Positions 1 to 11,503 of a stretch of 64,000 nt of DNA are shown here, piece after piece. The position numbers and the translations under genes are program-made. Source of the stretch: Deltaproteobacteria bacterium (GTDB lineage Bacteria > JADJOY01); NCBI GenBank assembly GCA_016713535.1, contig JADJOY010000030.1, positions 62,001 to 126,000 of the forward strand, in the 5' to 3' direction. The notes beneath the pieces were generated by a model that was not told the DNA's origin, did not search any database, and was given only the letters and a program-made list of their open reading frames with translations. Numbering within the stretch: position 1 is the first letter of the stretch; every line of letters begins with the position of its first letter.

Positions 1-1862
<1,862 letters not shown>

Positions 1863-2419
1863 GGAACTTCCTCGTGCGCCGCCGGGTCGCGACGAAATCG
1901 AGTCCCGGAAAACCGAATGATTCGGGAAGCCGGGCCTGGATAGGCTCGGGCCGATCGCAAAGCCCCGCACTGTAACGCGGGGCGCAAGTCGCGGCGACCC
2001 CTGGTGAAAAGGTCGGCCCTGCCCGCGAGGGGACTCGCGTGTCCGCGCGTCGCGGCGAGCCTGTGACGAGATCGATCCAGAGCGAAGCGCCGCGGGGGGA
2101 CGGAGCCCCCCGCGCTACGAAAGCCATCGTAGCGACGGGGGTTCCATCCCCCGTCGCCAGGCCCACGCGGCTGGAGCCCGCCGCTTCGTCGGCGGGAAGC
2201 CTCTCCGATCGAGCTCCGCGCGGGCGGGGGGCTGGAACGTGCTCGAGCGAAAAGCCACTCGGCCGGCTCGCGCCACGAGCGGACTCGCACCATGGCCGGT
2301 CGCGGCGCGACCGCACGAGCGAAGCGAGTGCCTCGGGGGCGGGACCCGCCGGGGCGGCGGCGAAGGATCGCCGCCCTCCAGCGGGCGGGGGGCTGGAACA
2401 GCCCCCCGAGAAACACCAG
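1863..2419. other. Intergenic region between polA and fusA
   Basis: No credible gene. It holds one copy of the three-hairpin repeat (2091-2158) and, at about 2340-2405, a further GC-rich inverted repeat of the 'gccctccagc' type just after the polA stop. Both flanking genes are on the minus strand, so the fusA promoter should lie just upstream of 1862, but no clear -35/-10 pair was recognised. Confidence 0.6.
2091..2158. repeat. Three-hairpin intergenic repeat, copy 1
   Basis: Three consecutive inverted repeats are visible: a GGGGG...CCCCC stem, then CGCTACGA-(6 nt)-TCGTAGCG, then GACGGGGG-(6 nt)-CCCCCGTC. An almost identical copy lies at 22023-22090, and diverged copies lie at 32040-32140, 35890-35975 and 42822-42890. 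A related but shorter element sits inside a gene at 23159-23225. The structure resembles REP/REPIN-like dispersed palindromes; no transposase is seen beside it. Confidence 0.85.
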
Positions 2420-5097
2420 TCAGTCCGTCTCGTCCCAGTGGCGGCCGACGCCGGTGTCGACCACCAGCGGCACGGCGAGCTCGATCGCGTGGGTCATCTC
2501 GTGGACCACCATGTCGCGCACCGCGTCGAGCTTCGCCTCGTCGACCTCGAGGACCAGCTCGTCGTGGACCTGGAGCAACATGAGCTGCCCGGGGAACTCT
2601 TCGGTGAGGCGCCGGTCGATGGAGATCATCGCCTTCTTGATCAGGTCCGCCGCGGTTCCCTGGATCGGCGTGTTGAGCGCCATGCGCTCGGCCTGGGCGC
2701 GGTCGACCTGGCTGCCGCTCGTGAGGTCGCCGAGGCGGCGGCGCCGGCCCAGCAGCGTCTCGACGTAGCCCTTCTCGCGCGCGGTCGCGATCGTGGTGCC
2801 CTGGTACGCGGCCACCTCGGGGAAGCGCTCGGCGTAGCGAGCGAGATACCCTTGGCCTCGGTGCGAGTGATGCCGGTGGTCTGTGCGAGGCCGTGGGCGC
2901 CCTGGCCGAAGAGGATCCCGAAGTTCACCGCCTTGGCGATCCGGCGTTGCTCCTTGTCGACGCTCTCGACCGGCACGCCGAAGATCCCGGCCGCGGTCTG
3001 GGTGTGGACGTCGATCCCCGCCGCGAAAGCGTCCGCGAAGCCGCCCTTGCCACCCACCAGGTGGGCGAGCACCCGTAGCTCGACCTGCGAATAGTCGGCC
3101 GCCAGCAACAGCCGGCCCTCCGGCGCGCAGAACGCGTGACGGATCCGCCGCCCCTCCGGCGTGCGCACCGGGATGTTCTGGAGGTTGGGGTCGGACGAGG
3201 AGAGCCGGCCGGTCGCGGCGGTGGTCTGCGAATAGCTGGTGTGGATGCGGTGGGTCCGCGGGTTGACCAAGGACGGCAGCGGATCGACGTAGGTGTTCTT
3301 GAGCTTGATCAGCGAGCGGTAGTCGAGGATGGCCTGCGGCAGCGGGTGCTGGAGCGCGAGGTCCGAGAGCACGGCTTCGTCGGTGGACGGGCCGGTCTTG
3401 GTCTTCTTGAGCACCGGGAGCTGCAGCTTGTCGAACAGGATCTCGCGGAGCTGCGGCACCGAGCCGATCGAGAACTTGGTGCCGGCGGCCTTGTAGCAAG
3501 CCTGCTCGGCCTCGACGATGCGCCCGTCGAGCTCGGCGGAGAGCTGCTTCAGGCTCGCGAGGTCCACGGCGATGCCGTTGGACTCCATGCGGGTGAGCAC
3601 CCCGATGAGCGGCACCTCGAGGTCGCGATAGAGCGTGCCGAGCCCCTCGCTCTCGAGGCGCGGCGCGAGGCGCTTCTCGAGCAGCCAGGTGACGTGCGCG
3701 TCTTCGGCCGAATAGTCGCGCGCCTTGTCGATCGCCACGGCGGCGAACGTCTCCCCCTTCGCCACCGTCTCGGCGAACGAGATCATCTTGTGCTGGAGGT
3801 GGACGAGCGCCAGGTCGTCCAGACCGTGGGAGCGGCGATCGGGTGTCAGCAGGTAGTCGGCGAGCAGCGTGTCGCCGTCGATCCCGCGAACGTCGACGCC
3901 GTGGGTGGAGAAGACCTCGACGTCGTACTTGAGGTTCTGTCCGAACTTCCCCTTGCGGGGGTCCTCGAGGAACGGCTTCAGCACCTCGCGCACCCGCGGC
4001 CAGGGGAGCTGCGGCGGGCAGCCGAGGTAGTGGTGCGCGACCGGGACGTACCAGGCCACGTGGTCGTCGCAGCACAGCGAGATGCCGACCAGGCGCGCCT
4101 CCAGCGCACGCAGCGAGTCGGTCTCGGTGTCGACGGCGAAGCGCGGCGCCTTCTCGAGGGCGGCGCCGAGCTCGGCCAGGTCGTCCTCGCTCAGCACCAG
4201 CCGGTAGCGGCTGCGGTCGACCGACACCATCTCGCCGCCGAACTCGCGCAGGAACCCGCGGAACTCGAGCTCGGTGAAGAGCGGGCGGGCGCGATCGACC
4301 GGCGGCGGGAAGTGGAGCGCGAGCGAGTCGAGCGTCACGTCGATCGGTGTGTCGGTGCAGACCGTCGCGAGCTCGAGCGAGAGGTAAGCGTTGGCGCGGT
4401 CGGTCTCGAGCTTCTTGCGGGTGCCCGGCGGCTCGACCTTGTCGAGGTTGGCGTAGATGCCGTCCAGGCTGCCCCACTGGGCGAGGAGCGCCTTCACACC
4501 CTTCTCGCCGACCCCTTTGACGCCCGGGATGTTGTCGGACGTGTCGCCCCAGATCGCCAGGGCGTCCGGGACCTGCTCGGGGGCGCAGCCGAACTTCTCG
4601 AACACCTCGGGGCGGTGGATGCGCTTGTCCTTCATGGTGTCGAGCAGGCTCACGTGGTCGTTCACGAGCTGCATCAGGTCTTTGTCCGAGGACACGATCA
4701 CCACGTCGAGCTCGCCCTCGTGCCTCCGCGCCAGGGTCGCGATCACGTCGTCGGCCTCGTAGCGCGGAACCTCCAGGAACGGGATGTCGAAGGCCTCGGC
4801 GATGCGCGGGAAGTACGGAACCTGTGCGCGCAGGTCCTCGGGCATGTCGGGGCGGGTGCCCTTGTAGTTGGCGAAGCGCTCCTCGCGGTGAGTCTTGCCG
4901 GGCGGGTCCCAGGCGATGGCGAGGTGGTCGGGACGCTCGTCCTTGATCAGCTTGAGCAGCATGTTGGTGAAGCCGTAGAGGGCGTTGGTCGGCTGCCCTT
5001 TGCTGTTCTTCATGCCGCCGATGGCGAAGAAAGCCCGGAACGCGATGTTCGGTCCGTCGACGAGGTAGAGCGTGGGGCGCTTGGCTGAGCTGGTCAT
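2420..5097 (-). CDS. polA: DNA polymerase I (frame broken once near 2850)
   Basis: Fills gaps and removes RNA primers. The start ATG (5095-5097) gives MTSSAKRPTLYLVDGPNIAF. Three domains are intact in order: the 5'-nuclease (about residues 1-290), a 3'-5' exonuclease with all motifs (VDTETD, NLKYD, YSAEDAHV), and the polymerase with motif A YSQVELRVLAH, motif B RRIAKAVNFGILFGQG and motif C QVHDELVLEV. Between ITRTEAKG and YLARYAERFP the frame changes. The coding strand has a run of three G (2849-2851, read as ccc on the plus strand) where four would restore the family alignment. A single missing base in a homopolymer points to sequencing error rather than loss of an essential gene. Total length, about 890 residues, is normal. 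It stands alone, convergent with nothing. Confidence 0.95.
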
Positions 5098-5479
5098 GGC
5101 GCCAGTGTGAACCAGCCCCCCCGCAGCGCCAACCGCGGGTGGTGGGTCCGTCTGGACGCGAAACGGCCTTCGAGTCGCGAGGGTCCGGGGGCCCGTCGGC
5201 GGGCACGGCTCGCCCACGTTCGATCCCGGTAGAGGGGAGGCTCGCCTGCGCTGCGGCTGCGCGACTGGGGCTCACGGCCCTCGGGACGGGAGGGGAGCGC
5301 AACCTGAGACGCGCCCTTCGACAGGCCCCCAGCCCCTCACGCCTCGCGAGGGTCAGCGCGAGCGTGACCCACCACCCAACCGCGACCCGCCTTGCAGGGA
5401 TTCCGCCGATTTGCGATACAACTGCGATCGGCGGTTCGGTCGTCGCCACGCCGATGCCGCCCCGCCCCGTCGCCACCCC
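5098..5479. other. Divergent intergenic region polA / luxR-type gene
   Basis: No gene is recognised in these 382 bases. Since polA reads leftward and the LuxR-type gene rightward, both promoters should lie here. A relatively AT-rich stretch occurs at about 5400-5430, shortly before the regulator, but no confident promoter boxes could be assigned. Confidence 0.5.
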
Positions 5480-6034
5480 ATGACCTTCGACGACGAAAGC
5501 CCGACGCTCGCCACCCGCGGTTCGGTGATCTTCCTGGTGGTGCTGTTCGTCCTGATCGGGGCCGACGTAATCGAGGACACCCACAAGGGCATCGAGTGGG
5601 GCCATCTCCTCCTCGAGCTGTCGATCGAGGCGGTGATCCTGGTAGGCATCGCCGCGCTGTGGAAGCGCATGCTCGCGATGCGCTCGCAGGCGGTCCACCT
5701 CGAGCAGGACCTGGCGCGGGCGCAGGACGAGGCCAAACATTGGCGAGCCGAGGCGCACACGTACCTTCAGGGGCTCGGCCAGGCGATCGACCATCAGTTC
5801 GAGCGCTGGAACCTGACCGCCGCGGAGCGCGAGATCGGGCTCTTCCTCCTCAAGGGCCTGAGCCACAAGGAGATCGCGAACATCCGCAAGACCAACGAGC
5901 AGACCGTGCGGCAGCAGTCGCTCTCGCTCTACCGCAAGTCCGGGCTGAACGGGCGCAACGACCTGTCGGCGTTCTTCCTCGAGGATCTGCTGCTGCCGTC
6001 CGCGCTCGCCGAGTCGTCGGATCGGGGTGCGTGA
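5480..6034 (+). CDS. Membrane-anchored LuxR-type HTH regulator
   Basis: 184 residues. Two hydrophobic helices (about residues 14-30 and 42-62) are followed by a charged heptad-like segment (63-100) that could form a coiled coil. The C-terminal LuxR/GerE helix-turn-helix (about 108-172) contains LTAAEREIGLFLLKGLSHKE and an RKTNEQTVRQQS recognition region. The regulator therefore appears tethered to the inner membrane with its DNA-binding domain in the cytoplasm. There is no receiver domain. The ATG at 5480 was chosen because an in-frame upstream ATG at 5411 would add a Arg/Pro-rich stretch before the conserved part. The next gene begins on the base after this stop codon, so the two are almost certainly co-transcribed and probably work together. 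The target genes are unknown. Confidence 0.85.
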   Translation: MTFDDESPTLATRGSVIFLVVLFVLIGADVIEDTHKGIEWGHLLLELSIEAVILVGIAALWKRMLAMRSQAVHLEQDLARAQDEAKHWRAEAHTYLQGLGQAIDHQFERWNLTAAEREIGLFLLKGLSHKEIANIRKTNEQTVRQQSLSLYRKSGLNGRNDLSAFFLEDLLLPSALAESSDRGA

Positions 6035-7318
6035 GTGGCCGAGCGTAGCGGTCTGCCCGCCTACACGCTGGACGACGCCAAGCGCCTCGCGGGCGAGGTC
6101 GAGATGCTGCGCCGGGTCGGCGCGCTCATCGCCCGGCTCGAGGTCGACGAAGCGGAGCTCTTCCGCGACCTCGTCGCCGTGGTTCGGTCGCGCTTCCGCG
6201 CCGACCGCGTGACGCTGATCCTCGCCGAGCCCGAGTCGAGCGAGCTGCTCGTCATCGACGGCGACCGCCTCGGCGCCGGCGGCCAGCTCCCGGTGGCCCG
6301 GGTGCGCGCCGAGGACTCGCCGTTCGCGCAGGTGGTGCGCGGCAAGCGCTCGCTCCTGGTGTCGAACCGCAGCGACCTCGACCCGCTGCAGCCGATCGCT
6401 CGCTACCTCAAGGAAGAAGGCTCGAAGAGCGCGATCGCGGTGCCGCTGATCGCCGGCCGCGCGGCGATCGGCGCGCTCGTCCTCTCGGGCACGGTGGCGC
6501 TCGCGTACCAGACCGACGACGTCTCGACGCTCGAGCTCCTCGGCACGCTCATGGGCACGGTGGTGGAGAACGTGCGTTTGTTCGCGCGCGTGTCGAACGC
6601 GCGACGCGAGACCCAGGCCGTGTTCGACCACTTCGACGAGCCGATCGCGGTCGTCGACCCGCGCGGACGTGTGATCCGCGTGAACCGCGCCATGCGCGAC
6701 CTGGTGGGCGGCGACTACACGGACATCCTGGGGCGCTCGTGCACCGACGTCCTGGCGCAGACCGAGCTGCGCGGTGGAACGTGCGCCCACGAGCCGGTGA
6801 TCCGGACCGGGAAGGCGTCGGTGCGCGAGATCGCGCTCGAGAACGGCACCGTGCTCGAGGTGCGGATCGCGCCGCTCGAGACCCGCGACGGCAAGGTCGA
6901 GAAGGTCGTGCACGTGGTCCGCAACCTCACCCGTGACCGCGCCGCGGTGACGGAGGCGCTGAGGCTGCGGGCCGCGCTCGACGAGGTGAGCGACGGGGTG
7001 CTGTTCGTGGGCACGGACGGCGTGATCCGCGCGGCCAACGTGGCGATGGCGCGGCTCCTCGACGTCCTGATCGGCGAGCTGATCGGAAAGACGCTCGCCG
7101 AGTTCCTGGGCGGCCTCGGTGAGCCCGAGGCGGCGGCGAAGCTCTCGGCCCTCGACGCGGGCGGCGAGCCGCCGAGCTGGGACGGCACGCTCGCGGACGT
7201 GGGCGGGACGGCGATCGACTACACGGTGCGGCCACTCGAAGCGGACGATCGCCTCGACGGGCTCATCGTGGTCTTCCGGCCGGCGTCGTCGGAGCCCGTG
7301 CAGTCCGAGCTGGCCTGA
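6035..7318 (+). CDS. GAF-PAS-PAS sensor protein without output domain
   Basis: 427 residues, GTG start at 6035 directly abutting the TGA of the LuxR-type gene. A GAF domain occupies about residues 20-190 (segment EEGSKSAIAVPLIAGRAAIG). A first PAS domain lies at about 195-305 (VFDHFDEPIAVVDPRGRVIR) and a second at about 310-420 (LDEVSDGVLFVGTDGVIRAA). No histidine kinase, GGDEF, HTH or other effector domain follows, so it must act through a partner. The base-to-base junction makes the membrane LuxR regulator the obvious candidate. Whether the GAF or PAS domains bind a ligand or haem cannot be read from the sequence. CxxCH-type haem motifs are absent; a TCAHEP segment is present in PAS1. Confidence 0.85.
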   Translation: MAERSGLPAYTLDDAKRLAGEVEMLRRVGALIARLEVDEAELFRDLVAVVRSRFRADRVTLILAEPESSELLVIDGDRLGAGGQLPVARVRAEDSPFAQVVRGKRSLLVSNRSDLDPLQPIARYLKEEGSKSAIAVPLIAGRAAIGALVLSGTVALAYQTDDVSTLELLGTLMGTVVENVRLFARVSNARRETQAVFDHFDEPIAVVDPRGRVIRVNRAMRDLVGGDYTDILGRSCTDVLAQTELRGGTCAHEPVIRTGKASVREIALENGTVLEVRIAPLETRDGKVEKVVHVVRNLTRDRAAVTEALRLRAALDEVSDGVLFVGTDGVIRAANVAMARLLDVLIGELIGKTLAEFLGGLGEPEAAAKLSALDAGGEPPSWDGTLADVGGTAIDYTVRPLEADDRLDGLIVVFRPASSEPVQSELA

Positions 7319-7349
7319 GCCGAGCGGGCGCTGCGTGGAGAGGGGGCGG

Positions 7350-8477
7350 ATGTCGCGGCGCTGGCGAGCCTTGCTGGGCGCGTGTGCCGCGAGCGCCTTC
7401 TTCGCGAGCGCGGCGTGCGACTCGGGCGGCGGGTCCGGCGCGAGCAGCGCCGCGGACGCGCGCGCGCTCCATCAGCGGCTCTTCGTGATGGACATGCACC
7501 TCGACTCGATCCTCTTCACCACGCTCTACGGCACGGACTTCTCGCAGCCCCACCCACCCCCGCAGGGCGCCGAGTACTTCTTCAAGCCCCCGGCGGATCT
7601 GCCCGGGCTTCTCGAGGGTGGCACCGACGCGGTGTGGCTCGGGATCGTGGTGTTTCCGCTCTGCGAGCCGCAGCACTGCGTCGACGACGCGCGGAACACC
7701 ATGCGCACCGCGAGGCGCGTGATCGCGGACAACGGCGATCACATGCAGCTCGCGCTCACCAGCGCCGACATCGAGCGCATCCACCAAAGCGGCAAGATGC
7801 CCGCGCTGATGGGGCTCGAGGGCGCCCACGGCGTGGGGCCGGATGCCTCGAACGTGAACGTCCTCTACGAGGAAGGGCTGCGCTACATCGGCCTCGCGCA
7901 CTTCACGCCCAATGGCTACGCGGGCACCAACCTGCTCGCGGCGCTGCCGAACGGCGGGCTCACCGAGCGGGGCCAGGAGCTGATCCAGCGCATGAACCGG
8001 CTGGGGATGATCGTCGACCTGGCCCACACGCATCCGGACTCGATCCGCGACGCGCTCGCCATCAGCGAGGCGCCCATGATCGTGAGCCACACCGGCGTGC
8101 GCGGCGTTTACGACATCTTCCGCAACCTCTCGGACGACGATATGAAGGCGATCGCCGACAAGGGCGGCGCGATCGGCGTCTTCTTCGCCAGCCTGTGGCT
8201 CGCGCCCGGCAACGAGTCCACCGTCGACACCGTGATCGATCACATCGACCACGTCGTGAAGACCGTCGGCATCGACCACGTCGCCATCGGCTCCGACTTC
8301 GACGGCTTCGTGAAGCTCCCCGACGACCTACCGAGCGCCAAGTCGCTGCCCGTGCTCACCGAGCGGCTCGTCGCCCGCGGGTACAACGAAAAGCAGCTCG
8401 CCAAGCTCTACGGCCAGAACATGCTGCGAGTGTTCCGCGACGTCGAGCAGACCGCCGCGCGCCTGCGCGGAAGCTGA
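7350..8477 (+). CDS. Membrane dipeptidase (renal dipeptidase family, M19), probable lipoprotein
   Basis: 375 residues. Zinc-dependent family that hydrolyses dipeptides, including D-amino-acid dipeptides. The N terminus is a signal peptide ending in a lipobox-like SAAC (Cys23) followed by a DSGGGSGASS linker, so the enzyme is probably anchored in the periplasm or outer membrane. Family metal-ligand signatures are visible: DMHLDS, the Glu of GLEGAHGVG, and SHTGVRG followed by IGSDFDG. The ATG at 7350 is preceded by a purine-rich GAGAGGGGGCGG. Length is typical of M19. It may be cotranscribed with the sensor gene 31 bases upstream. Confidence 0.93.
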   Translation: MSRRWRALLGACAASAFFASAACDSGGGSGASSAADARALHQRLFVMDMHLDSILFTTLYGTDFSQPHPPPQGAEYFFKPPADLPGLLEGGTDAVWLGIVVFPLCEPQHCVDDARNTMRTARRVIADNGDHMQLALTSADIERIHQSGKMPALMGLEGAHGVGPDASNVNVLYEEGLRYIGLAHFTPNGYAGTNLLAALPNGGLTERGQELIQRMNRLGMIVDLAHTHPDSIRDALAISEAPMIVSHTGVRGVYDIFRNLSDDDMKAIADKGGAIGVFFASLWLAPGNESTVDTVIDHIDHVVKTVGIDHVAIGSDFDGFVKLPDDLPSAKSLPVLTERLVARGYNEKQLAKLYGQNMLRVFRDVEQTAARLRGS

Positions 8478-8480
8478 GCC

Positions 8481-9113
8481 GTGGCGACCTACTGCGCGCT
8501 CCACGTCCGGACGAGCGACCTGGCCCGGGTCGTGGCGGAGCTCCGCGAGTGGCTCGCGTCCGTTGCCGAGGCACCCGTCTCGGTCGAGTCCGAGCAGCCC
8601 TGGCCGCCGGTCTACGACCAGCTCTTCCGGACCGGCTCGACCGTCCCGAACCTGTTCGCGGCCGCGCCGCAGGGTGCCACCTGGATCGTCGCCCACTTCA
8701 ACTGCTTCTCGGACCTGGCCGAGCTCGCCAACCGCCTCTCGGAGCGGCTCGACACCCGGGTGATCGTCATCCATGCCCAGAGTGTCAGCGACGCCTACCT
8801 GCTGGCGGTCCACGAGAACGGTATCCCGCGGCGCGTGCTGGAGTATGGCGACCGGTTGACCCGGAACGAGGGGGCACCGTTCGAGTTCGAGGGCGAGATC
8901 TTCGGGGTCGACGACGACGAGCTCCCGCCCGAGGACGAGCTCACCGTGGGACACGCCGAAGTCCAGGAAATCTGTGCGCGCCTCGGCCTCTCGATCTGGG
9001 ACCAGCAGGAGGCGGTGGACCCGCCGGACCGCTGGACCGTGCTGCGTGTGTCCGACGACGCACGCGTCGCCCAGCCAGGATTCTTCGAGCGCCTGCGGCG
9101 GCTCCGACGCTGA
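8481..9113 (+). CDS. Uncharacterised 210-residue protein
   Basis: GTG start three bases after the dipeptidase stop, so it is likely translated from the same message. No signal peptide or membrane segment is visible. The protein is acidic in its second half (GVDDDELPPEDELTVG) and ends in a basic tail RLRRLRR. The middle contains AAPQGATWIVAHFNCFSDLA and TRVIVIHAQSVSDAYLLAVH, which look like strands of an alpha/beta fold. I do not recognise the family. Coding reality is supported by GC3 bias and by the absence of a competing frame. Confidence 0.7.
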   Translation: MATYCALHVRTSDLARVVAELREWLASVAEAPVSVESEQPWPPVYDQLFRTGSTVPNLFAAAPQGATWIVAHFNCFSDLAELANRLSERLDTRVIVIHAQSVSDAYLLAVHENGIPRRVLEYGDRLTRNEGAPFEFEGEIFGVDDDELPPEDELTVGHAEVQEICARLGLSIWDQQEAVDPPDRWTVLRVSDDARVAQPGFFERLRRLRR

Positions 9114-9260
9114 TCCGAAGCTTCGTGCCATTCAGTGGTTCGATTGGCTCTCTGACACGGGACTGATTCCGGCAGCTGTTGCGTCAGGTCACGCGCTGCT
9201 CCGCTGCATCTCGACGCCTCCCGTCGGGTCCTCGGTCTTCTCGCCGCGCTCGACCCATGC

Positions 9261-9866
9261 GTGCTCCTCGAGCCGGCGAGCGTGGTCGCCGAGGCCTGGG
9301 CTCACGTCGAGCGGATCGGCGGTCGAGCCCGTTGGCAGCCCGAGCGCCTTCTGGTCACCGGAGCGGGCCCGATCGGCTTGCTTGCCGCGCTCCTCGGCAG
9401 GCAGCGCGGGCTCGAGACGCACGTGCTCGATCGCGTGACGAGCGGCCCGAAGCCGCGGTTGGTCGAGGCGCTGGGAGCCACCCACCACAGCGGCGCCATC
9501 GAGGAGGTGGGTCTCGTCGACGTGCTTTTCGCGTGCACCGGCGCCGCGTCGCTCGTGCTGCGCGCGACGCGGGCCACGCGGGCGAACGGCATCGTTTGCC
9601 TCACCGGGGTCTCGTCCGGCGGCCGCACGATTCCGGTCGATGCAGGCGCCCTGAATCGCGACCTGGTGCTCGAGAACAACCTGGTGTTCGGCTCGGTGAA
9701 TGCGAACCGCTCGCACTACGAGGCGGCCGCGCGCGCCCTCGCGAGCGCCGACCCGGACTGGCTGGACCGGCTGATCATGCGCCGCGTGCCGCTCGAGCGG
9801 TCGGCCGAAGCCCTCGAGCCGCGGCCTGACGATGTCAAGACGGTCCTCACCTTCATCGGGGAGTGA
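9261..9866 (+). pseudogene. C-terminal fragment of an archaeal-type glucose dehydrogenase (MDR superfamily)
   Basis: 201 residues from GTG 9261. The sequence begins VLLEPASVVAEAWAHVERIG and continues with the nucleotide-binding motif TGAGPIGLLAALLGRQRG and ETHVLDRVTSGPKPRLVEAL, which match the C-terminal NAD(P)-binding half of zinc-dependent glucose dehydrogenases of roughly 350 residues. The N-terminal GroES-like catalytic domain with the zinc ligands is missing. An in-frame stop at 9153 lies upstream, and the intervening 100 bases show no family similarity. It is most likely the remnant of a 5'-deleted gene. A stand-alone Rossmann protein is possible but unlikely. Confidence 0.75.
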
Positions 9867-10071
9867 GCTCGGCGCCAAGAGCGCCCGCGGCAGCTCGGAC
9901 GCGGCGCTCGACCTCCATCCGGCACCTTCAAGCGATGGCGCCCGAGCCGCGATCCTCCGAGGCAACGCGTTTCCACGATCTCCACTTCGAAGCTTCTCGA
10001 ACGGAGACCCACCGAGCGATGCGGTGGAGCTCGGGTTGGAATCCCGAGCTCCACCTGGAGTGCGCGTCGCG

Positions 10072-10803
10072 TCAGTGCGTCGGTGGAGGCGCGGGTGCGG
10101 ACGGTGTCTCTGCCTTCGGAGCGGGTGCGGTGCCCGGAGCGGTGGAGGGCGTGCCCGCAGTCCCTTCGATCACACCGCACGCGATGCGCGCGCCGGCGTT
10201 GCCGCTCGGTTGGGTGGTGAAGTCGTCCTTGTTCTCGTGAACGATCACGGCTTTGCCGATGACCGAGGCGTCGCCCTCGAGCTCGATCATCGAGTCGATA
10301 CGGTCGGCGTCAGCCTTGCCCGATGCGTCGGCTTCCAGGTTGCCGAGATCGCCGACGTGCCGATGGGAGGGCTCGGCGTCGGGCGCGCCGTGAGGCGAGC
10401 CGTGCGGTGCGAAGTGACCGCCTGCGGAGGAGGCGTCGGGCGCCGAGCAATCACCCTTCTCGTGGACGTGGAAGCCGTGGGCGCCCATCTCGAGGCCCTC
10501 GACGTGCACGACCACCCGGACCCCGCCTTCGGCGGGTGTGAACGTCACGGTACCGTGCGCTTGATTCCCTTGCGTTGGCGCGAGCTTCGCCTCGGCGCTC
10601 TTCGGTGTCGCCGCGGGCGCTGTCGCCTCGGCGGGCGTGGGAGCAGGCGGAGGTGATGGCGGCGTGACCGCGGCCCGAGGGGCGGTCGGCGCGGACGCCT
10701 GGGGCGACGGCGTCGAGCTCTCGCCCTGGTTGCATCCGAACACCAGCGCCAGCGCACACACGAACGTCGTCGGGATGACGGGCCAAGCGGTTCTCGTTCG
10801 CAT
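10072..10803 (-). CDS. sodC: Cu/Zn superoxide dismutase, lipoprotein
   Basis: 243 residues. Dismutates superoxide outside the cytoplasm. The signal peptide ends in the lipobox VFGC (Cys24). A long Pro/Ala/Thr-rich linker (about residues 30-80) would hold the enzyme away from the membrane. The catalytic domain (about 85-215) has the copper ligands in GFHVHEKGDC, the shared and zinc ligands in GGHFAPHGSPHG and HRHVGDLGNL, and the last copper His and active-site Arg in VIVHENKDDF and GNAGARIACGVI. A second Pro/Ala-rich tail follows. ATG at 10801-10803 is the only start giving the signal peptide. It is monocistronic in appearance. Confidence 0.95.
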   Translation of the reverse strand: MRTRTAWPVIPTTFVCALALVFGCNQGESSTPSPQASAPTAPRAAVTPPSPPPAPTPAEATAPAATPKSAEAKLAPTQGNQAHGTVTFTPAEGGVRVVVHVEGLEMGAHGFHVHEKGDCSAPDASSAGGHFAPHGSPHGAPDAEPSHRHVGDLGNLEADASGKADADRIDSMIELEGDASVIGKAVIVHENKDDFTTQPSGNAGARIACGVIEGTAGTPSTAPGTAPAPKAETPSAPAPPPTH

Positions 10804-11282
10804 CGTTTCTCTCCTGACGTCTGACGCGTCCGGTCGACCACCGCGTCGGTTGGTGGGATGCCTCGTCGGCCGGCGAACGAGTCGATCGGATCGATCGGCG
10901 AGCACTGACATGTTGGATCCATCTCGAACGCGTGCGGCGGCGAGCGCCGCGATCTCGGTGGGGCCGACGGAGCCGCTCGTCGCAAGGGACACGACGGAGC
11001 TTCACGCATAGCTAACCGCGGGACTTCGTCTCTGCCGACGGCGCGCCACTCGAGGCGCGGTCGCTCGCAGGCCCGAGACCGCGCTTCCGCGCCACGATCA
11101 CGCCGTTTCTCACGGCCTTTTCGTACGCTGGCGGTGCGCGGGCCGACCCGCGGCGGGCTCAGCAATCAGGGCAGGCCGGGCACGCTAAATGGGCCACCAC
11201 GATTTGGATCGCCCTTGCGCCGAACGGGCTGGAGGGCGGCGCTTCGTCGCCGCCGAAGCCGATGGGACGCCGAGACCGGTCG
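10804..11282. other. Intergenic region upstream of sodC
   Basis: 479 bases without a recognisable gene. At 11222-11262 there is a hairpin of the 'ctggagggcggc...gccgccg' type with a TTCG-containing loop, like those at 32335-32370 and 46555-46590. The rest shows nothing distinctive. Confidence 0.5.
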
Positions 11283-11483
11283 CTACGAATCGTGACGTTG
11301 CATATAGGTCCGTGCCGTGGTGGGGCGCCCAGCCTCGCGAGGGATCCCGAGGTCGGTGACCGGTTTGCTGCCGAAGAGCACCACGCTGACCAGGTCGTCG
11401 GCGAACGCCGCGCGCGCCTGTTCGACGAACCCGTCGAGGATCGCCGTGGCGGGCGCCGTGCGCGGGCGTGTGGGATCCGACAT
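11283..11483 (-). pseudogene. Possible nucleotidyltransferase-domain fragment
   Basis: 66 residues from the ATG at 11481-11483. AILDGFVEQARAAFADDLVS is followed by VVLFGSK, resembling the N-terminal helix-strand and GS signature of minimal nucleotidyltransferase (MNT/Pol-beta-like) proteins. The catalytic D-x-D that should follow the GS motif is absent, and the sequence ends soon after in an unrelated tail. Likely a decayed or 3'-truncated gene; chance similarity cannot be excluded. Confidence 0.35.
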
Positions 11484-11503
11484 GGGGCCGTTCGGTCCTG
11501 CGC

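Noticed and set aside
2840-2860. Programmed ribosomal frameshift in polA
   Set aside because: No slippery heptamer or downstream structure is evident; one missing G in a run explains the break more simply, and several other conserved genes show the same type of error.
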